Notes under the pieces: model-generated
What the model was told of the DNA's origin: nothing
The model's database searches: none
Seen by the model: the letters and a program-made list of their open reading frames with translations, nothing else
Program-made: the position numbers and the translations under genes
Shown: positions 25,243-33,753 of the stretch, in pieces
How the letters are laid out: each line of letters starts with the position of its first letter
Numbering within the stretch: the first letter of the stretch is position 1
Source: Streptomyces sp. TLI_053
Lineage (GTDB): Bacteria > Actinomycetota > Actinomycetes > Streptomycetales > Streptomycetaceae
Direction of reading: 5' to 3'
DNA: 64,000 nucleotides
NCBI RefSeq assembly: GCF_900105395.1
Contig: NZ_LT629775.1
Span: 868,001-932,000 of the forward strand

Positions 25243-26601
25243 GTGCACAGCACAGTGAAGGCGGACCGGCGGCTGCTGGTCAGCGTGTTCGGACCGCAGG
25301 AGGCCCGGGAGGCCGTGCTCGGGGGAGCCCGGATCATCGACAGCGAGGACCCGCGCAGCGCCCTCGGCACCATCAAGCCGCGCCGGATCATGGACATCGC
25401 CGACGCCGTGCTCGCGGCCCGCCGCGACCTGCCGGTGCAGTTGAGCACCAACATCGGCGAGGACCAGTTGCTCCACCGGCGGGCGGCCAACGGCCTCGCC
25501 GTCGCCAAGTCCCGCTACGAGACGGTCGGCAAGGCAGCCCAGGCGGCCCTCGGCGTCGCCGTGTCGATGGGCACGCTGGTCCACCCCTCCCCGATCGTGA
25601 AGGTCGGCCTCGACGGCATGGACGTCGACCGGCTCGGCGAGGTGCTGGGCGAGATCACCGCGACCCTGCGCCGGACCGACGGGCTGCGGCGGGCCAGGGT
25701 GATGTCCGTGCTCTTCGCCCAGGACCTCGACCTGTGGGACACGCGCAAGACCCTGCCGCAGGTCCGCCGCGCCCTGGTCGGCCTGCGCGAGTACGACCCG
25801 GCCGCGCCGGACACCCCCGACGCCTTCGACCTGGCCGGCCTCGCCGACGCCCTGCTCGGCGACGACGGGCTCCCGCTCTTCCCGGACGCCCCCGGCCGCC
25901 GCCCCACCGAGGCCGTGCTCAAGGCCGCCGGAGCCCTCCCGACCGCCGCGCACGGCACCTACGTCACGGTCAACGAGCCCGTCGCGCACTCCCGGCACGG
26001 CCTGACCCGGCAGCGCCGCACCGACCGCGAGGCGATCCGCGCCATGGTCGAGGCGACCGCGACGGCCGGTGCGGACGCGATCATGATCGACACCAGCATT
26101 CTGCTCAAGGTCGCCCGGATCGGCCTGATCTCCACGGCCGGCAGCGAGGAGGTCGTCGACCTCGACGCCCACGACACCGACGCCCACGGCCTGCCCCGGA
26201 CCGGCATCCTCACCCTCGACGAGATCCGCTTCTTCGTCGACCTGTGCCACGCCCGCGGCCTGGAGGCCAATCTGGCCGGCTCGGTGCAGAGCCACCAGGC
26301 GCAGCAGATCTGGCGGCTGGTCCCCGAGCTGGACCAGTTGTCGGCGCGCGGCGGGGTGGTCGCCCCGTCCCGCGACCCGCTGCGCGGCACCGGAGCGGAC
26401 ACCCGGCACGAGTGGGTCGTGCGGGGCGCGCTGGTGGCCGGCCTCGTCCCGCCGGAGCAGGGCGGGTACCTGGTGGTTCCCGAACACACGGCGCGCTCGC
26501 CGAAGTTCCGGCCGGACCTGGACGCCCTGCTGGCCAGGCACCCCGACCTCGTGGTCCGGTTCGCCGGGCCCGACGGCTTGCCGGACGGCACCGCGGACTG
26601 A
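25243..26601 (+). CDS. MfnB-like (DUF556) aldolase-fold protein, divergent active site
   Basis: Predicted 452-aa protein. Residues 9-150 and 270-375 resemble (5-formylfuran-3-yl)methyl phosphate synthase MfnB: LLVSVFGPQEAREAVLGGARIID, AIMIDTSI, FVDLCHARGLEANLAGS, LSARGGV. MfnB is about 235 aa; this protein has about 120 extra residues in the middle and a tail. From memory, MfnB needs two lysines (K27, K155 in MJ1099). The aligned positions here are Glu35 and Leu287, while the neighbouring aspartates (Asp33, Asp283) are kept. So the fold is likely but the reaction may differ. GTG 25243 has GGAGGGG 8 nt upstream. Confidence 0.65.
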   Translation: MHSTVKADRRLLVSVFGPQEAREAVLGGARIIDSEDPRSALGTIKPRRIMDIADAVLAARRDLPVQLSTNIGEDQLLHRRAANGLAVAKSRYETVGKAAQAALGVAVSMGTLVHPSPIVKVGLDGMDVDRLGEVLGEITATLRRTDGLRRARVMSVLFAQDLDLWDTRKTLPQVRRALVGLREYDPAAPDTPDAFDLAGLADALLGDDGLPLFPDAPGRRPTEAVLKAAGALPTAAHGTYVTVNEPVAHSRHGLTRQRRTDREAIRAMVEATATAGADAIMIDTSILLKVARIGLISTAGSEEVVDLDAHDTDAHGLPRTGILTLDEIRFFVDLCHARGLEANLAGSVQSHQAQQIWRLVPELDQLSARGGVVAPSRDPLRGTGADTRHEWVVRGALVAGLVPPEQGGYLVVPEHTARSPKFRPDLDALLARHPDLVVRFAGPDGLPDGTAD

Positions 26602-26667
26602 GCCGGGCGGTCCCGCGGACCGAGCCGGACGGCACCGCGGACCGAGCCGGGCGGTCCCGCGGACCGG
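26580..26667 (+). repeat. 44-bp tandem duplication spanning the end of the MfnB-like gene
   Basis: Positions 26580-26623 are repeated almost exactly at 26624-26667. Each copy has two related 22-bp halves (GCCGGACGGCACCGCGGA and GCCGGGCGGTCCCGCGGA). The first copy encodes the last residues and stop of the gene. Confidence 0.75.
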
Positions 26668-26679
26668 TCTGCGGGACCG
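26652..26679 (+). terminator. Hairpin after the MfnB-like gene
   Basis: CGGTCCCGC (26652-26660) pairs with GCGGGACCG (26671-26679), 9 perfect pairs with a 10-nt loop. It uses the last repeat half and lies before the convergent pseudogene end. Confidence 0.55.
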
Positions 26680-26752
26680 GTTCCGCCGGTGTTCCGGCCG
26701 GACCGCGTGACCGGAGGGGCAGCGCGCCGTCGACCCTCCGGTCACCGCGGGG

Positions 26753-27712
26753 TCAGGTGTTGGTGATGCTGCCGCAGTTGGCGATCGGGACGAAGCCGTA
26801 GGCGACGATCACGGCGGGGTGGGCGCAGATCCAGCCCTGCGGTCCGAAGACACTCCGCAGCGCGACGCCGTGGGCGTCGGCGCCGGTGTACTCGGCGGAG
26901 CGGAAGATGTGCCACAGCAGCCGGCCGTACGGCGTGGCGAGGAACGGCGCGTTGATGTTCTGCGCGGCGTCGACGGGCGCGATCGTGTTGATGCTGCGCA
27001 GGGTCAGCGGGCCGGGCGACTCCACCGCCGTACCGTGCCCCCGGTGGACCTGGTCGATGCAGACGCCGACCGAGTACGGGAACACCGCGTCGATGTCGTC
27101 GAGCACCGGGTCGGTGCCCCGGTCGTTGCGCGGCCCGGAGGTCACGCAGGCGCCGGGGACGATCGCCGTACCGCCGCCGAGGGCCTTCAGGGAGGCGACC
27201 CGGGTGTCCGAGGTGGACTGCGGCAGGTACGGCTTGACGGTGGCGTTGGCGAGAGAGGGGTCGATCTGCAGCCAGTTGGTGACGGTGCATTCGTAGACGG
27301 CCTTGAGCTGGGCAGTGGTGAGGTTGGCCGGTGCGTGGCCGCCCGCCTCGGCCGACCAGGTGACGGCGTCCTTGGCGAACGGTACGAAGGAGTACGGCTT
27401 GGGGTCGCCGGGCGCCACGGTGCGCGAGGAGCGGGCGAAGTCCAGCGTGCTGACCGTGGTGCTGATCAGCGCGGTGAAGCCCGGCCCGGAGCCGTCGGGC
27501 CGGTTGATCGGCACGGCACCGGCCTTGGGGGTGATCGGGTTGGTGCCGGTCGCGTCCCAGCTGTAGAGGCGCGGCAGGCCGGGCGCGACGGCCCGTCCTC
27601 GCTCGCGGGCCCGGCCGCGAACAACACCCTGGTAACGAAAACTCGTTCTGGCCGCAGCGGAGTTGAGCACCGTTGACCTGCCCGCCCCGCCCGAGCGGGC
27701 CGCCGCGGGCAC
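26753..27712 (-). pseudogene. 5'-truncated secreted binding-protein gene (PstS-like)
   Basis: The C-terminal ~270 residues are well preserved (AKDAVTWSAEAGGHAPANLT, QLKAVYECTVTNW, LTLRSINTIAPVDAAQNIN, VFGPQGWICAH) and match the intact secreted protein at 6523-7623. The homology starts only at LPRLYSWDATG. The signal peptide and the DLVGVG-type first segment are missing, and what precedes is Arg/Gly-rich sequence with no export signal in any frame. A short intracellular product from 27712 is possible but would not be exported. I read it as a decayed or rearranged copy. Confidence 0.65.
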
Positions 27713-27735
27713 GCCGCGGGCACGCCGCGGGCACG
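27701..27735. repeat. GCCGCGGGCAC tandem repeat, three copies
   Basis: An 11-bp unit repeated three times just upstream of the truncated binding-protein gene and downstream of the large secreted-protein gene. Confidence 0.55.
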
Positions 27736-27751
27736 CCGGGAATTCTTCCCC

Positions 27752-27797
27752 CGGTCACCCGGCGGCGACCGGTCGGCCGACCGCCGCCGGGTGACCG
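27752..27797 (-). terminator. 16-bp-stem terminator of the large secreted-protein gene
   Basis: CGGTCACCCGGCGGCG (27752-27767) is perfectly complementary to 27782-27797, with a 14-nt loop. It lies 6 nt beyond the stop on the minus strand. Confidence 0.8.
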
Positions 27798-27802
27798 ACG
27801 AG

Positions 27803-29839
27803 TCAGGCGAGCTTCTGGCAGAGCAGCGCGTACGGCCGCGCCGCCCAGAGCTGCCACCAGGGCTGGCCGTAGGCCACACCGGCGACGAACTCGTCGTCCG
27901 CGCACTGGCCCTTGGTGAAGCCGTACGCGAAGTCACCGCCGCCCGCGACCGCCGGGCGGTTGTCGCCGGCGTCGAACCACAGGGTGCGGCTCGCCGTACC
28001 GAGCGGGGCCGCGGACCGGGCGCAGAGCACGCCGAGCGTCCGCCCGTTGCGGCTGTAGCCGTTGACGAAGGAGCCGGCCGGGCACTGCGCCTTGGCGTAG
28101 CCCGGCGCCCAGTCGGTGGTCACGTACGTGCCGCCGTGGTCGACGAGGTAGCCGTGGTCCGCGCTCCAGAGGTTCGCGCGGGTGACGTCGGCGCACAGGC
28201 CGTTGTCACTGCCGTGGGCGAGGCCCAGCAGCCGGGTGCCGTCGGGGCAGGAGGCCTTGAGGGCCGACGGGTCCCAGTCCGGCCGGGTGCGCAGGAAGGC
28301 GGACTGGTTGTCGTCGATCAGACCCGCGCTGAGCGTGGTCCAGTTCACCAGCGGCGCCGGGGACTGCCCGGCGCTCCAGGACGTGATCGGCCACTCCCGG
28401 TGGAAGGCCAGGAACGGCAGGTCCTGCTCGAGCACCGGAGTGCCGAGGATCACCAGCCGGGCCATCAGCGCCCCGTTGATGTCGAGTCCGCCGTAGAGCC
28501 CGATCGTTCCGTTGACCACCGGCTCGGGGTGGGTGGCGTCCAGGAGCACCGAACCGTTCACCGCCACCCGCAGGTACGGCTCGATCGACGCCTTCACGCC
28601 GACCGTGTCGTAGAGGGCGACGGAGGCCTCGGCGAGCAGCCCGGCCTTGGCCGTGGCGGAGCCCCGGAGGTCGAGGCGCAGCGGGGAGACGGTGGAGGTG
28701 CCGGGGTCGGTGGTGGTGGTCCAACCCGGACCCTTGACGTAGTCGGAGTGGACGCCCCAGGTGCCGTCGTACGCCTGCTCCGCGTCGAGGGTGACGGTGC
28801 CGTCGGCGCTGATGTCCGCGTAGAGGGTGAAGGCCAGGTTGATCACCACGGGCAGGACGCCGACCATGACCACCGGGCTGGCGCTGTACGAGGCCAGGGC
28901 GATCCGGACCGGGCCGGTGCTGCCGGCGAGGGCGGCGCTGACGTGCCAGTCGGCGTGGGCGCCCAGGGTGAAGCCGATCCGGGCCTGCTGCGGGTCGATC
29001 GCGCCGAGGCCGCCCCGGTAGGAGAAGTCGACGGCCGGGTGGAGTTCGACCGAGCCGGAGAGCCTGGCCGAGGAGCCGCCCGGCAGCGGGACGGTGGCGT
29101 CGGCGCTCAGGCCGAGGCCGCCGGACACCGTGCCGCTGCCGGAGGTCGGGCCGAGGTCGCCGGTGACCTGGAGGCCGCTGATCCACGGCTTGACCTCGAA
29201 GGCGGCGGGGCTTATCGCGCTGTGCAGGTCGGCGCTGGTCGCGCCGAGCAGTTCGGGGAGGGTCGCCGGGCGGGTGGTGACGGCCACCGTGCCGTCGGCG
29301 GCCGGCTGGACGCCGGTGACGGCGACCAGCACGCCGTGCGGGGCGGCCGGGGTGGGCGGACTGTCGATCAGCCGGCCCGGCTGGACGGCGGCCGCGACGG
29401 CCGCGACGGCCGCGGACTGCGTCCCGGCGGAGGTGGCCTCGGCGGCTTCCGTTCCGGCCGGGGCGAGCACGGCGGTGCCGGCCTTCGGGTCGTAGGAGGA
29501 GAGCGCGAGCGCCGGGGCCCCGGTGGTGGTGGCGGGCGCGCTGCCCTGCGCCGGCCGTACCACGGTGGCCTCGGAGGTGCTGCCGTCGGCCGGGGGTGCC
29601 AGTGTCGTGGGCACTCCTGGGGCGGCGGAGGCTTCGGGGGCCCCGGTGGTGGTGGCCGCGGTCGCGGTGGTCGTGGCGACGGTCGCGGTGGTGGCGGGCG
29701 CGGTCGCGGTGGTGGTCGCGGTGGTCGTGGCGGGCGCCGGGCCGGCCGCAGTGGCCGAGGTCGCGCCCAGGATGCTGCCGCAGAGGAGGAGCACGGTCGT
29801 TGTCGCGGCGGCTGACAGGGTCAGCTTGCGCACGGTCAC
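27803..29839 (-). CDS. Large secreted protein with Thr/Ala linker and three Cys-paired C-terminal repeats
   Basis: Predicted 678-aa exported protein of unknown function. It has a Sec signal (residues 1 to about 32, ending ATSATAA) and a Thr/Ala-rich spacer (about 33-110). A large middle part is rich in beta strands (for example SGGLGLSADATVPLPGGSSARLSGSVELHP). Three C-terminal repeats each carry a Cys pair: CPDGTRLLGLAHG...LC, CPAGSFVNGYSRN...LC and CADDEFVAGVAYG...LLC. These look like disulfide-closed lectin- or binding-type modules. GTG start with GAAGGGA upstream. It is divergent from the nucleoside cluster and not obviously part of it. Confidence 0.75.
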   Translation of the reverse strand: MTVRKLTLSAAATTTVLLLCGSILGATSATAAGPAPATTTATTTATAPATTATVATTTATAATTTGAPEASAAPGVPTTLAPPADGSTSEATVVRPAQGSAPATTTGAPALALSSYDPKAGTAVLAPAGTEAAEATSAGTQSAAVAAVAAAVQPGRLIDSPPTPAAPHGVLVAVTGVQPAADGTVAVTTRPATLPELLGATSADLHSAISPAAFEVKPWISGLQVTGDLGPTSGSGTVSGGLGLSADATVPLPGGSSARLSGSVELHPAVDFSYRGGLGAIDPQQARIGFTLGAHADWHVSAALAGSTGPVRIALASYSASPVVMVGVLPVVINLAFTLYADISADGTVTLDAEQAYDGTWGVHSDYVKGPGWTTTTDPGTSTVSPLRLDLRGSATAKAGLLAEASVALYDTVGVKASIEPYLRVAVNGSVLLDATHPEPVVNGTIGLYGGLDINGALMARLVILGTPVLEQDLPFLAFHREWPITSWSAGQSPAPLVNWTTLSAGLIDDNQSAFLRTRPDWDPSALKASCPDGTRLLGLAHGSDNGLCADVTRANLWSADHGYLVDHGGTYVTTDWAPGYAKAQCPAGSFVNGYSRNGRTLGVLCARSAAPLGTASRTLWFDAGDNRPAVAGGGDFAYGFTKGQCADDEFVAGVAYGQPWWQLWAARPYALLCQKLA

Positions 29840-30485
29840 GTGGAGGGTCCCTTCGTGTCAACGGTGCGGTGATGGTGCCGACTTGTGATCGGCCGGGTCG
29901 CCGGTGGCTCCGGCAGCCGGGAAGCTAGCAGTCGGCGGAGGGCGTCTCCTGGTGCTATGTGACGTTTCACGGGTCGCGATCATCAAGATGTCATGTCCCC
30001 GCCTCTGAAGCTTTGCCCCGTACTCGCCACCCCGGGAGGCCGGGGGCGGCGAGCCGTCATGGCCGGCCGGCCGCCCCGGCCACCCGACGGCGCGAAGTCC
30101 ATACAGCGCGCCCCTTTACTGAACTCGCGCGCCCCGAGGGCGACAAGCGGCCCGCCGGGGGCGCGCGGGAGCGCGGCACAGGACTCCCGCACCCCTCGTG
30201 CGACCACCCGCGGACGTGGACGCGCCCGCCCGGGGACGGCGAACCCGCGGCCCGCGACTCCCTCCGGGCGAGCCCGCGGGACACGCGTCCGAGGCGGGAC
30301 CGGAGGGACGCCAACGGCCTTACGTCAACACGGTGATGACGAACTTCACCTGCCGGGGTGGAGTAACGGGCGAATCCGTCAGTAAGCCAACCATCCTGTC
30401 CTGTCGGGGTGCTAAGACTACGAAGCATGCGCGACAGGGCGCGGCGGTCGACCGGGACGGGCCGGCACGGGAGGAGGCGGGGCGG
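29840..30485. other. 646-nt divergent control region before the nucleoside cluster
   Basis: No coding frame here looks protein-like. Promoter-like AT-richer stretches lie at about 29925-30010 (GTGACGTTTCAC, AAGATGTCATG) and 30330-30435 (GTAACGGGCGAATCCG, GCTAAGACTACGAAG). A separated inverted repeat, CCTGTCG at 30400-30406 with CGACAGG at 30432-30438, lies 48 nt before the first cluster gene and could be an operator. Confidence 0.45.
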
Positions 30486-31694
30486 ATGCGGGTGAACGGA
30501 GCGAGCCGGACGGTTGCCGTGGCCGGGGTGGATTTCGGCTGGGGCAGCTCGGGGAAGCTGAGTGCCGTACTGGCCGCCCTGCGGGCCCGCGGCGGCGAAC
30601 GGTCCAGATTCGTCGGACTGGCCTCGGGGCTGGGTCGGCCGGTGCTGGCGGGATCGCCCGTCGAGCGCTGGTTCGACCTGCCGGACGCGGAGCCGGAGCG
30701 GGAGCGGGAGCTCGCGCGGATCGTCCGGGAGCAGCGGGTCGGAGCGGCGCTGGTGGTACTGGACGGCGGGCTCGCCCGGGCCCTCGGCGACTGCGGGGTG
30801 CCGGTGGTCTTCGTGGACAGCCTGCCGTTCCTCTGGACCGAGGGGGACCGCGCCGAACTCCCCCTGGACGCCGAGGTCTACTGCGCGCAGCGGTGCGTCG
30901 ACCTGCCGCCGGAGTGCACCGGGGTACTGGCCGACGTGCGGCGGCTGCGCTGGGTGGACGCGGTGATCGCCGGTGGCGGGGCCGGCCGGCGCGCCGCCCC
31001 CGGGCCGCGTCCGCGCCGGGCGCTGGTCAGCCTGGGCGGGCTGCGCGCGCCCCAGCTCGAGGACTGGGCGAGCTATCCGCAGCTGGTGCTGCCCGCCGCG
31101 CTGGAGGCGCTGGCCGCGTCCGGGGTCGAGGAGGTGCACATCGCCGGCAACCTCCCGGCCTGGCTGGCCGGGCAGTTGGTGGACTCCTGTCCGGTGCCGG
31201 CGGCCACCACGGTCGGCGCGCTCGCCCACGAGGACTTCCTCCACCGCCTCGCCGAGTGCGACGTGCTGCTCGCCTCCCCCGGACTGACCACGCTGCTGGA
31301 GGCCGGCCGGCTCGCGGTGCCCACGGTCTGCCTGCCGCCGCAGAACCTCAGCCAGATCTTCAACGGCCGGTTCCACGAGCGGGCGGTGGGCGGCGGGTCA
31401 CGCGTGGTCTGGCCGAAGGACGTGTTCGCCGAGGACGAGGCGCTGGCCCTGCGGGCCGGCGGCGAGGGCAGCGCGCTCGACCTCATCTACGGCGGCATCG
31501 CCCGGGCCGCCCAGCAGCATCGGCGCGCCACCTCCGCCGCGCTGCGGGGCCAGGTCGTCGAGGCGCTGCGCCGGGTGGAGCGGGAGCCCGGTACCGACTG
31601 GGGCGCGCTCACGGCCGAGGTCGGCACCGGGGGTGCGGCCCAGGTCGCCGACGCGCTGGTCGAAGTCCTGGGGGCCACCGGCCCCGCCCACTGA
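30486..31694 (+). CDS. Cytosylglucuronate synthase (BlsD-like glycosyltransferase)
   Basis: Predicted 402-aa GT-B-type glycosyltransferase. The N-terminal Rossmann part begins VAVAGVDFGWGSSGKLSAVLAAL; the C-terminal donor domain has VSLGGLRAPQ, VPAATTVGALAHEDFLHRLAECDVLLASPGLTTLLEA and VCLPPQNLSQIFNGR, as in nucleotide-sugar transferases. The family match, together with a CGA decarboxylase and a CMP hydrolase in the same operon, points to coupling of cytosine to UDP-glucuronate. GAGGAGG lies upstream of the ATG. First gene of the operon. Product assignment rests on family memory plus context, not on an alignment. Confidence 0.8.
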   Translation: MRVNGASRTVAVAGVDFGWGSSGKLSAVLAALRARGGERSRFVGLASGLGRPVLAGSPVERWFDLPDAEPERERELARIVREQRVGAALVVLDGGLARALGDCGVPVVFVDSLPFLWTEGDRAELPLDAEVYCAQRCVDLPPECTGVLADVRRLRWVDAVIAGGGAGRRAAPGPRPRRALVSLGGLRAPQLEDWASYPQLVLPAALEALAASGVEEVHIAGNLPAWLAGQLVDSCPVPAATTVGALAHEDFLHRLAECDVLLASPGLTTLLEAGRLAVPTVCLPPQNLSQIFNGRFHERAVGGGSRVVWPKDVFAEDEALALRAGGEGSALDLIYGGIARAAQQHRRATSAALRGQVVEALRRVEREPGTDWGALTAEVGTGGAAQVADALVEVLGATGPAH

Positions 31695-31696
31695 TC

Positions 31697-31760
31697 CGTC
31701 CGACCTCTCCGACCTCTCCGACCTGTCCGACCTCTCCGACCTGCCAGACCTGTCCGACCA
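31697..31760 (+). repeat. Nine-bp tandem repeat TCCGACCTS between the first two cluster genes
   Basis: About seven copies of TCCGACCTC/TCCGACCTG fill most of the 89-nt spacer. The mRNA would be C-rich, and the template strand has regularly spaced GG pairs. Confidence 0.7.
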
Positions 31761-31783
31761 GCACCTTCGACGAAAGGGTCCGG

Positions 31784-32785
31784 GTGTCCGCCACCACGCC
31801 AACGCGCGCTCGCTATCTGTTCATCCGCATCCTCGAAGCCTGCAACGCCGACTGCTTCATGTGCGACTTCGCGCTCTCCCGCGACACCTTCCGCTTCTCC
31901 CGCTCCGACTTCGCCGAGCTGCTGCCCCGGGCCAGGGCCGCCGGGGTCGGGTACGTCCGCTTCACCGGCGGCGAGCCGCTGATGCACCCGGACGTGGTGG
32001 AACTGGTGCGCGCCGGTGCCGGGGCGGGCATGCGGATGTCGCTGATCACCAACGGCTCGATGCTGCCGAAGCTGGTGAAGGACCTCGCGGCGGCCGGGCT
32101 GGCCCAGGTGATCGTCAGCCTGGACGGCGCCTCGGCGGCCACCCACGACACCTACCGCCGCTCCCCCGGGATGTTCGACGCCGGGCTGCGGGGCCTGCGG
32201 CTGGCCGGAGAGCTGGGGGTGCTGCCGCGGGTCAACACCGTCGTCGGTCCGCACAACTACACCGAGATGCCGGAGCTCCGGCGGGTGCTGACGGAGGCCG
32301 GGGTGCGGCAGTGGGAGCTGTCCGCGCTCAAGCTGGACCGCTCGATCCGCTACCCCGACCCGGACCACGTGCGGGAGGTCTGCGACCCGCTCTACACCGC
32401 CGGTCCGCAGAGCGGGCTCGTCCCGATGGGCAAGCGCTTCTACGGCGACACCCCGGAGGAGCAGTGGCGCTACTTCGAGGAGTCCACCCCGCCCCGGGCC
32501 TCGCTGCCGCTCTGCCACGTCACGGACGACGTGATCTACATCGACGGCCGGCGCGGCCGGATGCACGCCTGCAGCTGCATCCCGCACCGGGAGGACGCCG
32601 ACGGCCCCGGGGGCGCGCCGATCCGGGAGAACGGCGTACTGCTGCTGGACACCCCGGCCTTCCGGGAGCACGTGGACCACTTCCGCGAGCACGGACCCCG
32701 GGTGTGCAGCGGCTGCTCGACCACCGCGGCCGGCTACAGCGACGACGTGGCCCGGCTCGGAGAGGTGGCACCGTGGCGGTACTGA
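31784..32785 (+). CDS. Radical SAM cytosylglucuronate decarboxylase (BlsE-like)
   Basis: Predicted 333-aa radical SAM enzyme. The [4Fe-4S] motif is CNADCFMC (Cys20, Cys24, Cys27); the GGE motif is FTGGEPLMHP. C-terminal cysteines occur in MHACSCIP and CSGCSTTAAG, suggesting a second cluster or zinc site. In blasticidin S biosynthesis BlsE removes the glucuronate carboxylate of cytosylglucuronic acid; sequence type and gene order fit that role. GTG start with GAAAGGG 5 nt upstream. The downstream gene begins 13 nt before this stop. Confidence 0.85.
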   Translation: MSATTPTRARYLFIRILEACNADCFMCDFALSRDTFRFSRSDFAELLPRARAAGVGYVRFTGGEPLMHPDVVELVRAGAGAGMRMSLITNGSMLPKLVKDLAAAGLAQVIVSLDGASAATHDTYRRSPGMFDAGLRGLRLAGELGVLPRVNTVVGPHNYTEMPELRRVLTEAGVRQWELSALKLDRSIRYPDPDHVREVCDPLYTAGPQSGLVPMGKRFYGDTPEEQWRYFEESTPPRASLPLCHVTDDVIYIDGRRGRMHACSCIPHREDADGPGGAPIRENGVLLLDTPAFREHVDHFREHGPRVCSGCSTTAAGYSDDVARLGEVAPWRY

Positions 32786-33684
32786 CGACCGCTCCGGCGG
32801 TGCCGACCGCCGGCCCGACGGTGCTGCTCGCCTGCCGGGAGCAGCAATTGGACTCCGTGCTCGCGCTGCGCCGGGTGGCCGCCCATCTCGGCGACCTGCC
32901 CCGGTCGACCGACAACGGGCACGCGCTGCCGGACCAGGCCCTGCCCGGCGCCGCGCTGGTCTGCGACGAGGAGGCGACGACCGCGCGCCTCGCCCGGCTC
33001 GGGGTGCCGGTGCTGCACCTGCGCTCCGCCCCCGGTGCCCCCCTCGCCCCGCTCCCCGCGGACCGGATGCTCACCCGCGCCCAGTGGCCCGGCTGGCTGG
33101 AGCAGCCGGCCGGGGAGCGGTCGACCGGACTGCTGGCACCGGCCCGGCTGAGCCGCCGGCGGGAGCGGCAGGGCACCCTGCTGCTGCTCTCGTTCTGGGA
33201 CGTCCCACCGGCCGAGGCCGAGGCCTTCGCCACCGGACCGCTGCCCGCGCTCGTTCGGGAGGCCGTCCGCCGCACCGGCTCCTGCGCCGTGGTCGGGGAC
33301 ACCGGGCTCGACCCGGTCCGCGCGGCCACCGCCGGCCTGCCCGGGGTGACGGTCGACGCGGCGGCCGGGGCCGACGCCGACGAACTGCACGCCCGCGCCG
33401 AACTCCTGCTCGCCTCGCCGACCTGGGCGGCCGTCGCACTGGCGCAGGCCCGGCGCGCTCCGCTCGCCTTCCTGCCCGCGCTCGGCAGCGCCCAGCGGGA
33501 CCTCGCCGAGCGGGTCACCCGGCTCGTACCGGTTCCCGGGGCCGCCGACCCCGCCGATCCCGCGCTCTGGCAGCCGCCCTCGGCCGAGGAGCAGTGGGGC
33601 GCCGTCGGCCCCGGGCTCGACGATCTCCGCGGCGCGCAGGGCGTGGCCCGCACCGTCCGCCAACTCCTGCTCGCGCCGCCGTAG
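32773..33684 (+). CDS. CGA synthase-related protein, function unknown
   Basis: Predicted 303-aa protein, Ala/Leu/Arg-rich, without signal or membrane segments. Parts look like a worn GT-B fold: ARLARLGVPVLHLRSAPG, LLLLSFWDVPPAEAEAF, LLLASPTWAAVALAQARRAPLAFLP. The last resembles the DVLLASPGLTTLLEA donor-site strand of the cluster's own CGA synthase, but the catalytic residues there are not kept. It may be a helper or regulatory partner of that enzyme. It overlaps the radical SAM gene by 13 nt, so it is made in step with it. The role is not assigned. Confidence 0.6.
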   Translation: MAVLTTAPAVPTAGPTVLLACREQQLDSVLALRRVAAHLGDLPRSTDNGHALPDQALPGAALVCDEEATTARLARLGVPVLHLRSAPGAPLAPLPADRMLTRAQWPGWLEQPAGERSTGLLAPARLSRRRERQGTLLLLSFWDVPPAEAEAFATGPLPALVREAVRRTGSCAVVGDTGLDPVRAATAGLPGVTVDAAAGADADELHARAELLLASPTWAAVALAQARRAPLAFLPALGSAQRDLAERVTRLVPVPGAADPADPALWQPPSAEEQWGAVGPGLDDLRGAQGVARTVRQLLLAPP

Positions 33685-33753
33685 CCGACCACCCAGCCGC
33701 GGTCGCCGCGCCCACCGCCGTCGGCCGACGTCCCCCCTCGTACGGAGCACGCC

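Noticed and set aside
29993..30385. Possible 130-aa gene upstream of the nucleoside cluster
   Set aside because: Codon-position bias and composition are not gene-like and no ribosome site is seen; treated as control region.
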